Positions 34,248-45,632 of a DNA stretch of 64,000 nt are shown in pieces. Every line of letters begins with the position of its first letter. The first letter of the stretch is position 1. A program made the translations under genes and the position numbers. Source of the DNA: Streptomyces coffeae (GTDB lineage Bacteria; Actinomycetota; Actinomycetes; Streptomycetales; Streptomycetaceae); contig NZ_JAERRF010000004.1 of NCBI RefSeq assembly GCF_016741875.1, positions 429,084 to 493,083 on the forward strand. Reading direction: 5' to 3'. A model generated the notes under the pieces. That model saw only the letters and a list, made by a program, of their open reading frames with translations. It was not told the origin of the DNA and ran no database searches.

Positions 34248-35792
34248 TCAGTCGCTGATGGCGGGGACCGGGGTGGCGGACGGCTCGGAGTCGTCCACGG
34301 CCGCGTGCTCGGCCAGTACGCCCGTGCGGTGGCGCTGGACGAACCAGTAGTAGGCGAAGCCGCCGAGCGCGACGGTGCCCACGAAGAGGAACGCGCCCCA
34401 GCGCAGATACCAGTGGTGCGGGGGAGCCGCGTTGTAGACCGCGTCCCGCGGCCAGGCGAGGTTGAGCATCATCCCCGCGCCCCAGATCACCGCGAGCAGA
34501 TTGACCGGCAGTCCGAACCGGCCGAGGGAGAACCGCCCCTCGCCCGCCGGGGTCCACCGCCCGCGCAACCGCGCCACCAGCATCGGCAGGGTCACCAGCA
34601 GATAGGCCAGGTAGATCATGATGATGCCGATGCTGGTCACCACCGAGAAGATCTGCGGCTGGCGGATGTTGACGGCCAGGACGCAAAGGGAGAGCACCCC
34701 CACGATCACCGCGGGCAGCACCGGGGTCTTGAACCGCGGGCTGACCCGGGCCATCAGCGAGGCGGCGGGCAGGTTGTTGTCCCGCGCCATCGCGAACGCC
34801 AGCCGGACGGCGGCGGTGTGCACGGCCAGGGCGCACACGGTCACCGCGATCAGCACACACCACAGCATCGCCTTGCCGACCGTCGAGCCCAGGACGTCGA
34901 GCACGATGTACTGGAGTCCGTCGGTGGACAGCCCCTCACCGGTCAGACTGCCCACGCTCATCAGCGCCAGCAGCAGGATCAGCCCGCCGAGCACGAACGA
35001 GGCGATGAGCGCGCGCAGGATCGCGCGGGGCGCGTTGCGCGAGGGGTCCAGGGACTCTTCACCGAGCGAGGCGGCGGTGTCGAAGCCGTACATCACATAC
35101 GCGGAGGCCAGTGAAGCGGTGAGGAAGGCGCCCAGATAGCCCAGGCTCTGGCCGGAGCCGGTGTGCGCGGTTTCGGTGACCACCTCCGGGCCGCGCACCA
35201 CATGGACGGCGAACAGCACGATCAGCACCACGGTGGCGATGAGTTCGAGGAAGACACCCGCGGTGTTGATCCGGGCCATCAGCTTGACCCCGAAGGCGTT
35301 GACCAGGGTGGTGAAGAGGATGAGCACCGCGGCCAGCAGCACCGCGTTGGTCGCGGTGTCGTACTGCCCGCTGCCGTCCCCGATGAACTGGAACGACGAG
35401 GAGATCTGCGGCAGCGTCAGCTGGTAGGCCAGGGCCACCGCGGCCAGCGAGACGATCGAGGCGACCAGCATCATCCACCCGGCCAGCCAGCCCACATGGG
35501 CGTTGCCCAGCCGTTTGGACCAGTTGTAGACCGAGCCCGCGACCGGATAGCGGGCGGCCAGCTCGGCGAAGCAGAGCGCCACCATGAGCTGTCCGGCGAA
35601 GACCATCGGCCAGGACCACCAGTAGGCGGGCCCGCCCTGGCCGTAGCCGAAGTAGAAGAGCTGGAAGGTGCCGGTGAGGATGGAGATGTAGCTGATCCCG
35701 GCGGCGAAGGTGTGGAAGTTGCCGAGCGTTCTCTTCAGTTCGGGACGGTAGCCGAACTCCGCGAGTTCGGCGTCGTCCTGGGAAGGGGACAT
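34248..35792 (-). CDS. APC-superfamily amino acid/choline-type permease
   Basis: 514 residues, about 12 membrane segments (FHTFAAGISYISILTGTFQL, GWLAGWMMLVASIVSLAAVA, AILRALIASFVLGGLILLLA). ATG 35792 follows TTGGAGTC, 15 bp after the aldehyde dehydrogenase stop. It belongs to the amino acid/GABA permease branch. Operon membership suggests choline, betaine or a related amine as substrate, which is inferred. Confidence 0.82.
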   Translation of the reverse strand: MSPSQDDAELAEFGYRPELKRTLGNFHTFAAGISYISILTGTFQLFYFGYGQGGPAYWWSWPMVFAGQLMVALCFAELAARYPVAGSVYNWSKRLGNAHVGWLAGWMMLVASIVSLAAVALAYQLTLPQISSSFQFIGDGSGQYDTATNAVLLAAVLILFTTLVNAFGVKLMARINTAGVFLELIATVVLIVLFAVHVVRGPEVVTETAHTGSGQSLGYLGAFLTASLASAYVMYGFDTAASLGEESLDPSRNAPRAILRALIASFVLGGLILLLALMSVGSLTGEGLSTDGLQYIVLDVLGSTVGKAMLWCVLIAVTVCALAVHTAAVRLAFAMARDNNLPAASLMARVSPRFKTPVLPAVIVGVLSLCVLAVNIRQPQIFSVVTSIGIIMIYLAYLLVTLPMLVARLRGRWTPAGEGRFSLGRFGLPVNLLAVIWGAGMMLNLAWPRDAVYNAAPPHHWYLRWGAFLFVGTVALGGFAYYWFVQRHRTGVLAEHAAVDDSEPSATPVPAISD

Positions 35793-35807
35793 GAACGGAC
35801 TCCAATG

Positions 35808-37274
35808 TCAGGCGAACCAGCCCTGGGGACGGGGACGGGTGTTGCGCCAGATGTGCTTGGTCTCGCGGTACTCCGCGAGACCACTGGGCCCCAACTCCCG
35901 TCCGGCCCCCGACTGTTTGAACCCGCCCCACTCCGCCTGCGGCAGATAGGGGTGGTAGTCGTTGATCCATACGGTGCCCAGCCGCAGCCGGGACGCGACC
36001 CGCTGGGCCCGCCCCTCGTCGCCGGACCACACCGCACCCGCGAGTCCGTAGATGGTGTCGTTGGCCAGCCGTACCGCCTCGTCCTCGGAGGCGAAACGTT
36101 CCACCGTGAGCACCGGCCCGAAGGACTCGTCGGCCAGTACCGACATACCGCTGTGGCAGTCGTCCAACACGGTCGGCAGATAGTAGAAGCCGTCCGCCAG
36201 AGCCGGGTCCTCCGGCCGGGCCCCACCGCAGCGCAGCCGCGCCCCCTCCGCGATCCCGGCCGCCACATACGCCTCGACCTTGGCCCGGTGCGCGGCCGAG
36301 ATCAGCGGACCCGTCCGGGCCCCTGCGTCGAACGGACCGCCCAGCCGGATCGCCTTCGCGCGGCGCACCACCTCGTCGACGAAGGCGTCGTGCAGCGAGT
36401 CCTCCACCAGCAGCCGGGCACCGGCCGAGCAGACCTGTCCGGAGTGCAGGAAGACCGCGGTGAGCGCGTAGTCCACGGCCGTCTCGAAGTCCGCGTCGGC
36501 GAAGACCACATTGGGGTTCTTGCCGCCCAGCTCCAGCGAGGTCCGCTTCACCGTGCCGGACGCGGCGGCCATGATCCGCCGCCCGGTCCGCAGCCCCCCG
36601 GTGAAGGACACCATGTCCACATCGGGGTTGTCGGTCAGCGGCGCCCCGGCCTCGGGCCCCGGGCCCAGCACCAGATTGGCCACTCCGCCCGGCAGTCCCG
36701 CCTCCTGAAGCAGCCGTATCAGGGCGATGGCCGTACTCGGCGTCAGCTCACTGGGCTTGAGGACGAAGGTGTTGCCCGCGGCGAGCGCGGGCGCCACCTT
36801 CCACGAGGTCTGCAGCAGCGGATAGTTCCACGGGGTGATCAGGGCGCAGACCCCGACCGGCTCATGGACCACCCGGCTGACGGCGTGCTCCAGACCCGTG
36901 TCCACCTCCCGGTCCACCTCGGTGCGCACCAGCGTGCCGAAGTAGCGGAAACAGGCCGCGACATCGTCGATGTCGATCTCGCTCTCCGCCAGCCGTTTGC
37001 CGGTGTCCAGGGACTCGGCGCGGGCGAGTCCGGCCTTGTCCCGCTCCAGCAGATCCGCCACACGCAGCAGCAGATCGCCGCGGGCGGCCGCCGGGGTGTG
37101 GGGCCACGGCCCCTGGTCGAACGCCTGCCGGGCGGCGGCCACCGCCTCGGCCGCGTCCTTGGCACCGCCCTCGTCGACGACCGCCACCAGCGAGCCGTCG
37201 GCGGGGCACCGGATCTCCCTGGTCCGCTGGTCGATCGCTTCGGTCCACTGGCCACCGATGAAGAGATCAGTCAC
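35808..37274 (-). CDS. NAD(P)-dependent aldehyde dehydrogenase, probable betaine aldehyde dehydrogenase
   Basis: 488 residues from GTG 37274, which overlaps the Rieske stop (GTGA) and sits seven bases after GGAGG; the ATG at 37280 is too close to that site. Catalytic features are VCALITPWNYPL, TSLELGGKNPN (Glu) and HSGQVCSAGARL (Cys nucleophile), with VWINDYHPYLPQAEWGGFKQ at the end. Within this operon it most likely converts betaine aldehyde to glycine betaine. Confidence 0.87.
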   Translation of the reverse strand: MTDLFIGGQWTEAIDQRTREIRCPADGSLVAVVDEGGAKDAAEAVAAARQAFDQGPWPHTPAAARGDLLLRVADLLERDKAGLARAESLDTGKRLAESEIDIDDVAACFRYFGTLVRTEVDREVDTGLEHAVSRVVHEPVGVCALITPWNYPLLQTSWKVAPALAAGNTFVLKPSELTPSTAIALIRLLQEAGLPGGVANLVLGPGPEAGAPLTDNPDVDMVSFTGGLRTGRRIMAAASGTVKRTSLELGGKNPNVVFADADFETAVDYALTAVFLHSGQVCSAGARLLVEDSLHDAFVDEVVRRAKAIRLGGPFDAGARTGPLISAAHRAKVEAYVAAGIAEGARLRCGGARPEDPALADGFYYLPTVLDDCHSGMSVLADESFGPVLTVERFASEDEAVRLANDTIYGLAGAVWSGDEGRAQRVASRLRLGTVWINDYHPYLPQAEWGGFKQSGAGRELGPSGLAEYRETKHIWRNTRPRPQGWFA

Positions 37275-38434
37275 GGGCATTCCTCCGCTGTCGGGGTCGG
37301 GACATGGTCGGTCACCCACTGGTGGAACGCGCCGATGTGGTGCTCGCTGGGGACGAGCACTCCGCCGCGCCGGTACGCCCGCGAGTCCATGGCGGGCTGG
37401 GTGCGCTCACAGGCGTCGAAGTCCTGGGTGTTGACGCGGTGAAACAGCTCGACCGACTTCGACAGATCTCGGTCGGAGGCGGCGGCCACGACGTCCGGTG
37501 CGTAGAGCCAGTCGCACTCCACCAGGGTGCGATCGGCGGCGAGCGGGAACATCCGGTGGACGATCACATGGTCGGGCACCAGGTTGATGAACACCTGAGG
37601 GCGCACCGTGATCGCGTAGTAGCGGCGGTCCTGCTCCTCGGCGATTCCGGCGAACCGGTCGAAGCCCGCGCTGCCGTCCACCGTGAAGCCCTCGGCCTCC
37701 GCGGCGAACTCCGCGCCGTGGCCGACGAAGTACTGCGCGGCCAGACCGTCCGCGAACTCCGGGAGCACCTCGGTCAGTTCCGGGTGGATCGTCGCGCAGT
37801 GGTAGCACTCCATGAAGTTCTCGACGATCAGCTTCCAGTTGGCCCGGATGTCGTAGCTGATCCGACGGCCCAGGGCCAGCGCCGCCACGTCGTAGCGCTC
37901 CACCGCCTCGGCCTCGCCCAGGCGTTCGGCCACCGACCCGATCACCGTCTCCTCGAAGGAGGGTGGTTCGTCGGCCAGGCACACCCAGGCGTAGCCGAGC
38001 CATTCGCGCAGGGCCACCGGGATCAGCCCGCGCTCGACCCGGTCGATGTCGGGCATCTTCTGGAGGTTGGGGGCGGCGGTGAGTTTGCCGTCCAGGTCGT
38101 AGGTCCAGGCGTGGTACGGGCACTGGAGCGAGCGCCGCACGGTGCCGGACTCCTCGGTGCACAGCCGGGCGCCGCGATGGCGGCAGACGTTGAGGAACGC
38201 ACGCAGCTCACCACGGCGGTTCCGGGTGATCAGCACGCTCTCCCGGCCGACCTGCACGGTGCGGAACGCTCCGGGCCGGTCCAGATCGGCGCTGCGCACG
38301 GCGCAGTACCACAGGGCCTCGAACAGGTGCTCCTGCTCCTGGCGGAAGATGCCGGGAGAGGTGTACCAGTGGCCGGGGAGAGTGGTGATCAGACTGGGGG
38401 ATGTGGCGGCGGGGGATTCGGGAGCCACAGTCAT
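37271..38434 (-). CDS. Rieske non-heme iron oxygenase alpha subunit, glycine betaine/quaternary ammonium type
   Basis: 387 residues from ATG 38434 (GAGGAGA ribosome site). Rieske ligands are C84, H86, C105 and H108. The mononuclear iron motif reads NFMECYHCATIHPE with H212 and H217. The residue between the two iron centres is Glu (E209), where most ring-hydroxylating oxygenases have Asp; this Glu is a mark of CntA/GbcA/choline-monooxygenase-type enzymes. It should demethylate glycine betaine to dimethylglycine, releasing formaldehyde. A ferredoxin and reductase for electron supply are encoded divergently at 43.3-44.9 kb. Confidence 0.87.
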   Translation of the reverse strand: MTVAPESPAATSPSLITTLPGHWYTSPGIFRQEQEHLFEALWYCAVRSADLDRPGAFRTVQVGRESVLITRNRRGELRAFLNVCRHRGARLCTEESGTVRRSLQCPYHAWTYDLDGKLTAAPNLQKMPDIDRVERGLIPVALREWLGYAWVCLADEPPSFEETVIGSVAERLGEAEAVERYDVAALALGRRISYDIRANWKLIVENFMECYHCATIHPELTEVLPEFADGLAAQYFVGHGAEFAAEAEGFTVDGSAGFDRFAGIAEEQDRRYYAITVRPQVFINLVPDHVIVHRMFPLAADRTLVECDWLYAPDVVAAASDRDLSKSVELFHRVNTQDFDACERTQPAMDSRAYRRGGVLVPSEHHIGAFHQWVTDHVPTPTAEECP

Positions 38435-38507
38435 GGGGTTCTCCTCAGGCGTGCGCGGCGGTCGGCCGCGGGGTCGAAGAGGTCGATGGGACACGGACGC
38501 CGGGAGG

Positions 38508-42049
<3,542 letters not shown>

Positions 42050-42160
42050 GGCTCACTCCTCTGTTCTCCTGCGCTCGCAGGGACCGGGCGTGGGGAGCTG
42101 GCATGGCGGACTCGATATGGGGGGAAACCGACCGGTTCAACCGCTCTTGGTTACCCTCGA

Positions 42161-42190
42161 GTTGCGTATAGCGCGGCGTGTTGCGCGATG
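42161..42190. promoter_or_regulatory. Candidate IclR operator upstream of the mscR-betaine operon
   Basis: GTTGCGTATAGCGC followed by GTGTTGCGCGATG. The core TTGCG-N4-GCGC resembles the site near the divergent ferredoxin promoter (GTTGCGCATCGCGC) and typical IclR-family sites. It lies 112 bp upstream of the mscR start codon. Confidence 0.5.
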
Positions 42191-42318
42191 GGGGACATCC
42201 TGAAAGTGGTTCCCCCGCGCGGTCAAGAGGTACGCGCAAACCACCTGGAGCGAAGCGTTGACCCGGGAGGGCATGGCTGCGGACGGGCGCTCCCGGCGGG
42301 GCGTTCCGCGAAGACGAT

Positions 42319-42346
42319 GAGGGGGCCGGACGAATCCGGCCCCCTC
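42319..42346. terminator. Perfect 12-bp hairpin with CGAA tetraloop
   Basis: GAGGGGGCCGGA, loop CGAA, TCCGGCCCCCTC. It lies 28 bp beyond the iclR stop codon, so it probably ends the leftward iclR transcript before the mscR promoter. A T-run follows 12 bp later on the plus strand. Confidence 0.8.
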
Positions 42347-42374
42347 GTGCGGGTGGTGGTTTTTCTTCCCGTGC

Positions 42375-43172
42375 TCAGCCGGGGAAGCCCATCCTCCGGG
42401 ACAGTTCCTCGGCCGTCTTCACGGCGTACTCGGCCAGGTCGGGCAGCCGGCTCTGAGCCATCCGGTAGGCCGGGCCCGAGACGCCGATCGCCCCGATGAC
42501 CACACCGTCGTGGCCGCGCACCGGGGCGGCCACCGCGTTCAGCCCGATCTCCAGCTCCTCGCAGGAGTAGGCGAAGCCGCGCTCGGCGGCCGTCTCCAGC
42601 TGCTGCCGCAGCTCGGCGGAGGTGGTGATGGTGTGCTCGGTGAACCGCGGCAGCTTCCGCGTCACCAGCCGCTCCCGCCGCTCGCCGGTCAGATGGGCGA
42701 GCAGCACCTTGCCGCTCGCGGTCGCGTGCAGCGCGGTCCGGCGGCCCAGCCAGTTGAAGGCGGTGACCGCCGCGGCGCCGCGCGCCTGCATGATGTTGAC
42801 CGCCGCGTCCCCGTCCAGCACGGCGATATTGGCGGTCTCCCCGGTCTCGTCGGCCAGCGCCCGGCACACCGGGGCGCCCTCCTGCGAGATGTCCAGGCGG
42901 ATGGCGGCGGCGCCCGCGAGTCTGAGCACCCCCGCGCCCAGGTAGTACTTCCCCCGTTCTCGTTCCTGGCCGACCAGCCCGCGGTTCTCCAGCACGCCGA
43001 GCAGCCGGAAGGCGGTCGACTTGTGCACCCCCAGCTCCTCGGCGATCTCGGTCACTCCGGCCTCGCCCAGCTTGGCGAGGATCTCCAGGACGCTGACCGC
43101 CCTGTCCACCGATTGCACTGCCCCGGAGGCCCCCCGCTTCTCCTCGGCCCGGTCCTCGGTCGTGTTCGTCAT
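42375..43172 (-). CDS. IclR-family regulator of the betaine locus
   Basis: 265 residues. An N-terminal winged helix-turn-helix (QSVDRAVSVLEILAKLGEAG, VHKSTAFRLLGVLENRGLVG) is followed by the IclR effector domain (TANIAVLDGDAAVNIMQARG, HATASGKVLLAHLTGERRER, GLNAVAAPVRGHDGVVIGAI). It lies between the leftward betaine operon and the divergent ferredoxin/reductase pair. Matching IclR-like sites are found upstream of both. Effector unknown; betaine or dimethylglycine is a reasonable guess. Confidence 0.88.
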   Translation of the reverse strand: MTNTTEDRAEEKRGASGAVQSVDRAVSVLEILAKLGEAGVTEIAEELGVHKSTAFRLLGVLENRGLVGQERERGKYYLGAGVLRLAGAAAIRLDISQEGAPVCRALADETGETANIAVLDGDAAVNIMQARGAAAVTAFNWLGRRTALHATASGKVLLAHLTGERRERLVTRKLPRFTEHTITTSAELRQQLETAAERGFAYSCEELEIGLNAVAAPVRGHDGVVIGAIGVSGPAYRMAQSRLPDLAEYAVKTAEELSRRMGFPG

Positions 43173-43258
43173 GGGTCTGATCTCACCATCCGGCGGCTTC
43201 GCGTGGGGCCCCTTGACGGGGAACTCTTGACGGCTGCCTTCCTGATCTGGATTCTGTT

Positions 43259-43281
43259 GCGCATCGCGCTATTCGATGCGC
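43259..43281. promoter_or_regulatory. Candidate IclR operator in the iclR/ferredoxin divergent region
   Basis: GCGCATCG (43259-43266), a 7-bp spacer, then CGATGCGC (43274-43281) form a perfect 8+8 inverted repeat in the 149-bp gap between iclR and the Rieske ferredoxin gene. The left part extends to GTTGCGCATCGCGC, similar to the mscR upstream site. Confidence 0.55.
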
Positions 43282-43321
43282 CATTCAGAACGCATGATAC
43301 CGATCAACGTGAGGGGGGCCA

Positions 43322-43684
43322 ATGATTCCCGTCTGCCGTATCGAGGACCTGCCGGAGGGCGAGTCGGTGCGTGTCGAGGCCGGTGAGATCGGCGGGCCGA
43401 TCGCCGTGTTCCACTCCGAGGGCGCGTTCTACGCCATCGACGACACCTGTAGCCACCAGGACGCCTCCCTCTCGGAAGGCTGGCTGGAGGGCTGCTATGT
43501 CGAATGCCCGCTGCACGCCGCGCTGTTCGATCTGCGTTCCGGCGAGCCCACCTGCCTGCCCGCCCGCAAGCCCGTACGGACCCACGCTGTCACGGTCGTC
43601 GACGGAATGCTCTATGTCCACCCCACGGTGCACACCGTTCCCGGCGAGCCCGTCCGCGCGGTCCAGGAAGAAGCGGTCGCATGA
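43322..43684 (+). CDS. Rieske-type [2Fe-2S] ferredoxin
   Basis: 120 residues with the Rieske ligands C43, H45, C62 and H65 (DDTCSHQDASL ... CYVECPLHAALFD). ATG 43322 follows GTGAGGGGGG. It belongs to the BphF-like ferredoxins that feed ring-hydroxylating-type oxygenases. Its stop overlaps the reductase start (ATGA). It probably carries electrons to the betaine oxygenase of the divergent operon. Confidence 0.9.
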   Translation: MIPVCRIEDLPEGESVRVEAGEIGGPIAVFHSEGAFYAIDDTCSHQDASLSEGWLEGCYVECPLHAALFDLRSGEPTCLPARKPVRTHAVTVVDGMLYVHPTVHTVPGEPVRAVQEEAVA

Positions 43685-44877
43685 GGACGGTCACCGTCGT
43701 CGGCGCCTCGCTCGCCGGACTGCACGCGGCGCGGGGCCTGCGCTCCCACGGCTTCGACGGGCGGCTGGTCATCGTCGGTGAGGAGCGCCACCGCCCCTAC
43801 GACCGCCCGCCCCTGTCCAAGGAATTCCTCACCCGCCCCGGCGGCCCGGACGGCGATCCCGGTCCGCTCGCCCTGACCGACCCCGAGGACGAGGCCGAGC
43901 TGGACGCCGAGTGGCTGCTCGGTGTCCGGGCCGAGGTGCTGGACCCCGCCGCGGGCGAGGTGCGCCTCGCGGACGGCCGCACCCTCGGCACCGACGGGGT
44001 GGTGATCGCCACCGGTGCCGCGCCCCGCACCCTGCGCGCCACCGCGCTCCCCGGGGTGCACACCCTGCGCACCCTCGACGACGCCGCCCGGCTCCGCGCC
44101 GAGCTGCGCGCGGGCGCCGCCCGCGCGGTGGTGATCGGCGCCGGGTTCATCGGCGCCGAGGTCGCCTCCTCCTGTGCCGCCCTCGGACTGGACGTCACCG
44201 TGGTCGAGGCCGCTCCGCTGCCGCTGGTCCCACAGCTCGGCGAGGAACTGGCCGGGGCCTGCGCCGCGCTCCACCGGAACAGTGGGGTGACCCTGCTGTG
44301 CGGCACCCAGGTGGCCACCCTGCGCGGGACCGACCGGGTCACCGGTGTGGAGCTCGCCGACGGCCGGGTGCTCCCCGCCGATGTGGTGATCGTCGGTATC
44401 GGAGTGCGACCCGTCACCGGCTGGCTGGAGGGCTCGGGCCTGAAACTCGACGACGGGGTGCTGTGCGACGAGGGCTGTGTCACCGCGCTGCCCAATGTGG
44501 TGGCCGTCGGGGACGTGGCCCGTCTCGCCCGGCCCGGCACCGGACGCACCGTCCGCGCCGAGCACTGGACCAGCGGAATGGAACAGGGCGCGGTGGCCGC
44601 CCGCAATCTGCTCGCCGGATCCACCGTCGAGCCGTACACCGCGCTGCCCTACTTCTGGTCGGACCAGTACGGCGCCCGGATCCAGTACGCGGGACGGCGC
44701 GAACCCGGTGACACCGTCCGCATCGATGAGGGCGACCCCGCCGACCCCGGCGCCGGACTCCTGGCCGTCTACGAACGGGACGGCAGCACCACCGCCGTCC
44801 TCGGCGTCAACCGGCCCCGGCCCTTTATGCGGCTGCGCCGCGAGCTCGCCCGCGCTCCGCGGCCGGCCGGGAGGTGA
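43681..44877 (+). CDS. FAD-dependent ferredoxin reductase
   Basis: 398 residues from the ATG overlapping the ferredoxin stop. It has an FAD motif VVGASLAGLHAARGLR, PYDRPPLSKEFL, an NAD motif VVIGAGFIGAEVASSCAALG and the C-terminal FAD contact NVVAVGDVARL. It is a BphG/rubredoxin-reductase-like enzyme passing electrons from NADH to the Rieske ferredoxin. Its 3' end overlaps the convergent membrane-protein gene by 53 bp. Confidence 0.9.
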   Translation: MRTVTVVGASLAGLHAARGLRSHGFDGRLVIVGEERHRPYDRPPLSKEFLTRPGGPDGDPGPLALTDPEDEAELDAEWLLGVRAEVLDPAAGEVRLADGRTLGTDGVVIATGAAPRTLRATALPGVHTLRTLDDAARLRAELRAGAARAVVIGAGFIGAEVASSCAALGLDVTVVEAAPLPLVPQLGEELAGACAALHRNSGVTLLCGTQVATLRGTDRVTGVELADGRVLPADVVIVGIGVRPVTGWLEGSGLKLDDGVLCDEGCVTALPNVVAVGDVARLARPGTGRTVRAEHWTSGMEQGAVAARNLLAGSTVEPYTALPYFWSDQYGARIQYAGRREPGDTVRIDEGDPADPGAGLLAVYERDGSTTAVLGVNRPRPFMRLRRELARAPRPAGR

Positions 44878-45256
44878 CCCGCCCCGCCCTGCGGGCCTCC
44901 CGGCGCTGACGGCGCAGCTCCCGCGCCGTGCTGCTGGGCCGGGAGACCACCCCGTAGCGCTGGTTCCAGACCTGGCGGGTCACCCACACATCCAGCACAC
45001 CCCAGGTGGCCACCACCGTGCTCGCCACCGTGGCGAGCACGGCGGGGAAGGCGAACCACGACCCCGCGAACGTGCACAGCACCGCCACCATCGCCTGCAC
45101 CAGCGTCACCGCCACGATGATCACCGCCCGCACCGCCGCCGTACGGACGGGGTCGGGCAGCCGCCTCCGGCGGGCCGGTTCCTCGGTCCACAGCGGCCGG
45201 ACCGCCCGCGCCGGGATGTCGCGATCCTTGTCCATCGCGTCGTGCATGACGTCCAT
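44825..45256 (-). CDS. Small membrane protein of unknown function
   Basis: 143 residues from ATG 45256 (GGAAAGGGG upstream). A charged N-terminal third is followed by two membrane segments (AVRAVIIVAVTLVQAMVAVL and WFAFPAVLATVASTVVATWG) and an Arg-rich tail (ARELRRQRREARRAGR). Its last 53 bp overlap the end of the convergent reductase gene. It faces away from the conservon. No family is recognised. Confidence 0.65.
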   Translation of the reverse strand: MDVMHDAMDKDRDIPARAVRPLWTEEPARRRRLPDPVRTAAVRAVIIVAVTLVQAMVAVLCTFAGSWFAFPAVLATVASTVVATWGVLDVWVTRQVWNQRYGVVSRPSSTARELRRQRREARRAGRVTSRPAAERGRARGAAA

Positions 45257-45632
45257 GACGCGCTCACCCCTTTCCTGCGGCCGCCCCGCCCCGCCGTCCC
45301 AGATAGCGGTACTTGGGACGTATGCCCCGTTGATGTCCCCCGTAACGTCACGAACGGCGGACACCGGAAGTTCCCCTCCGCGGACCGTGGGGAGAGGAAA
45401 ACCGGCCAAGCCTCATGTGCCAGGGGCACCCGATGATCGGCAGGTCGGTGCCAAGCCCCGGGGGGTAAGTCGGACAATGGCCCGACAACTCCTGATCAAC
45501 AGGGGTGGGGGGATCACTGCATCTACCGGACAGCTCTTCGAGACGGCCATATTGCAGTAGTAGGCTCGCGCCCGCTCGTTGTCGGAACATCGAACACCGC
45601 CCCCGCGCAAGGGGGTTGACGTTGGGGAGGCC

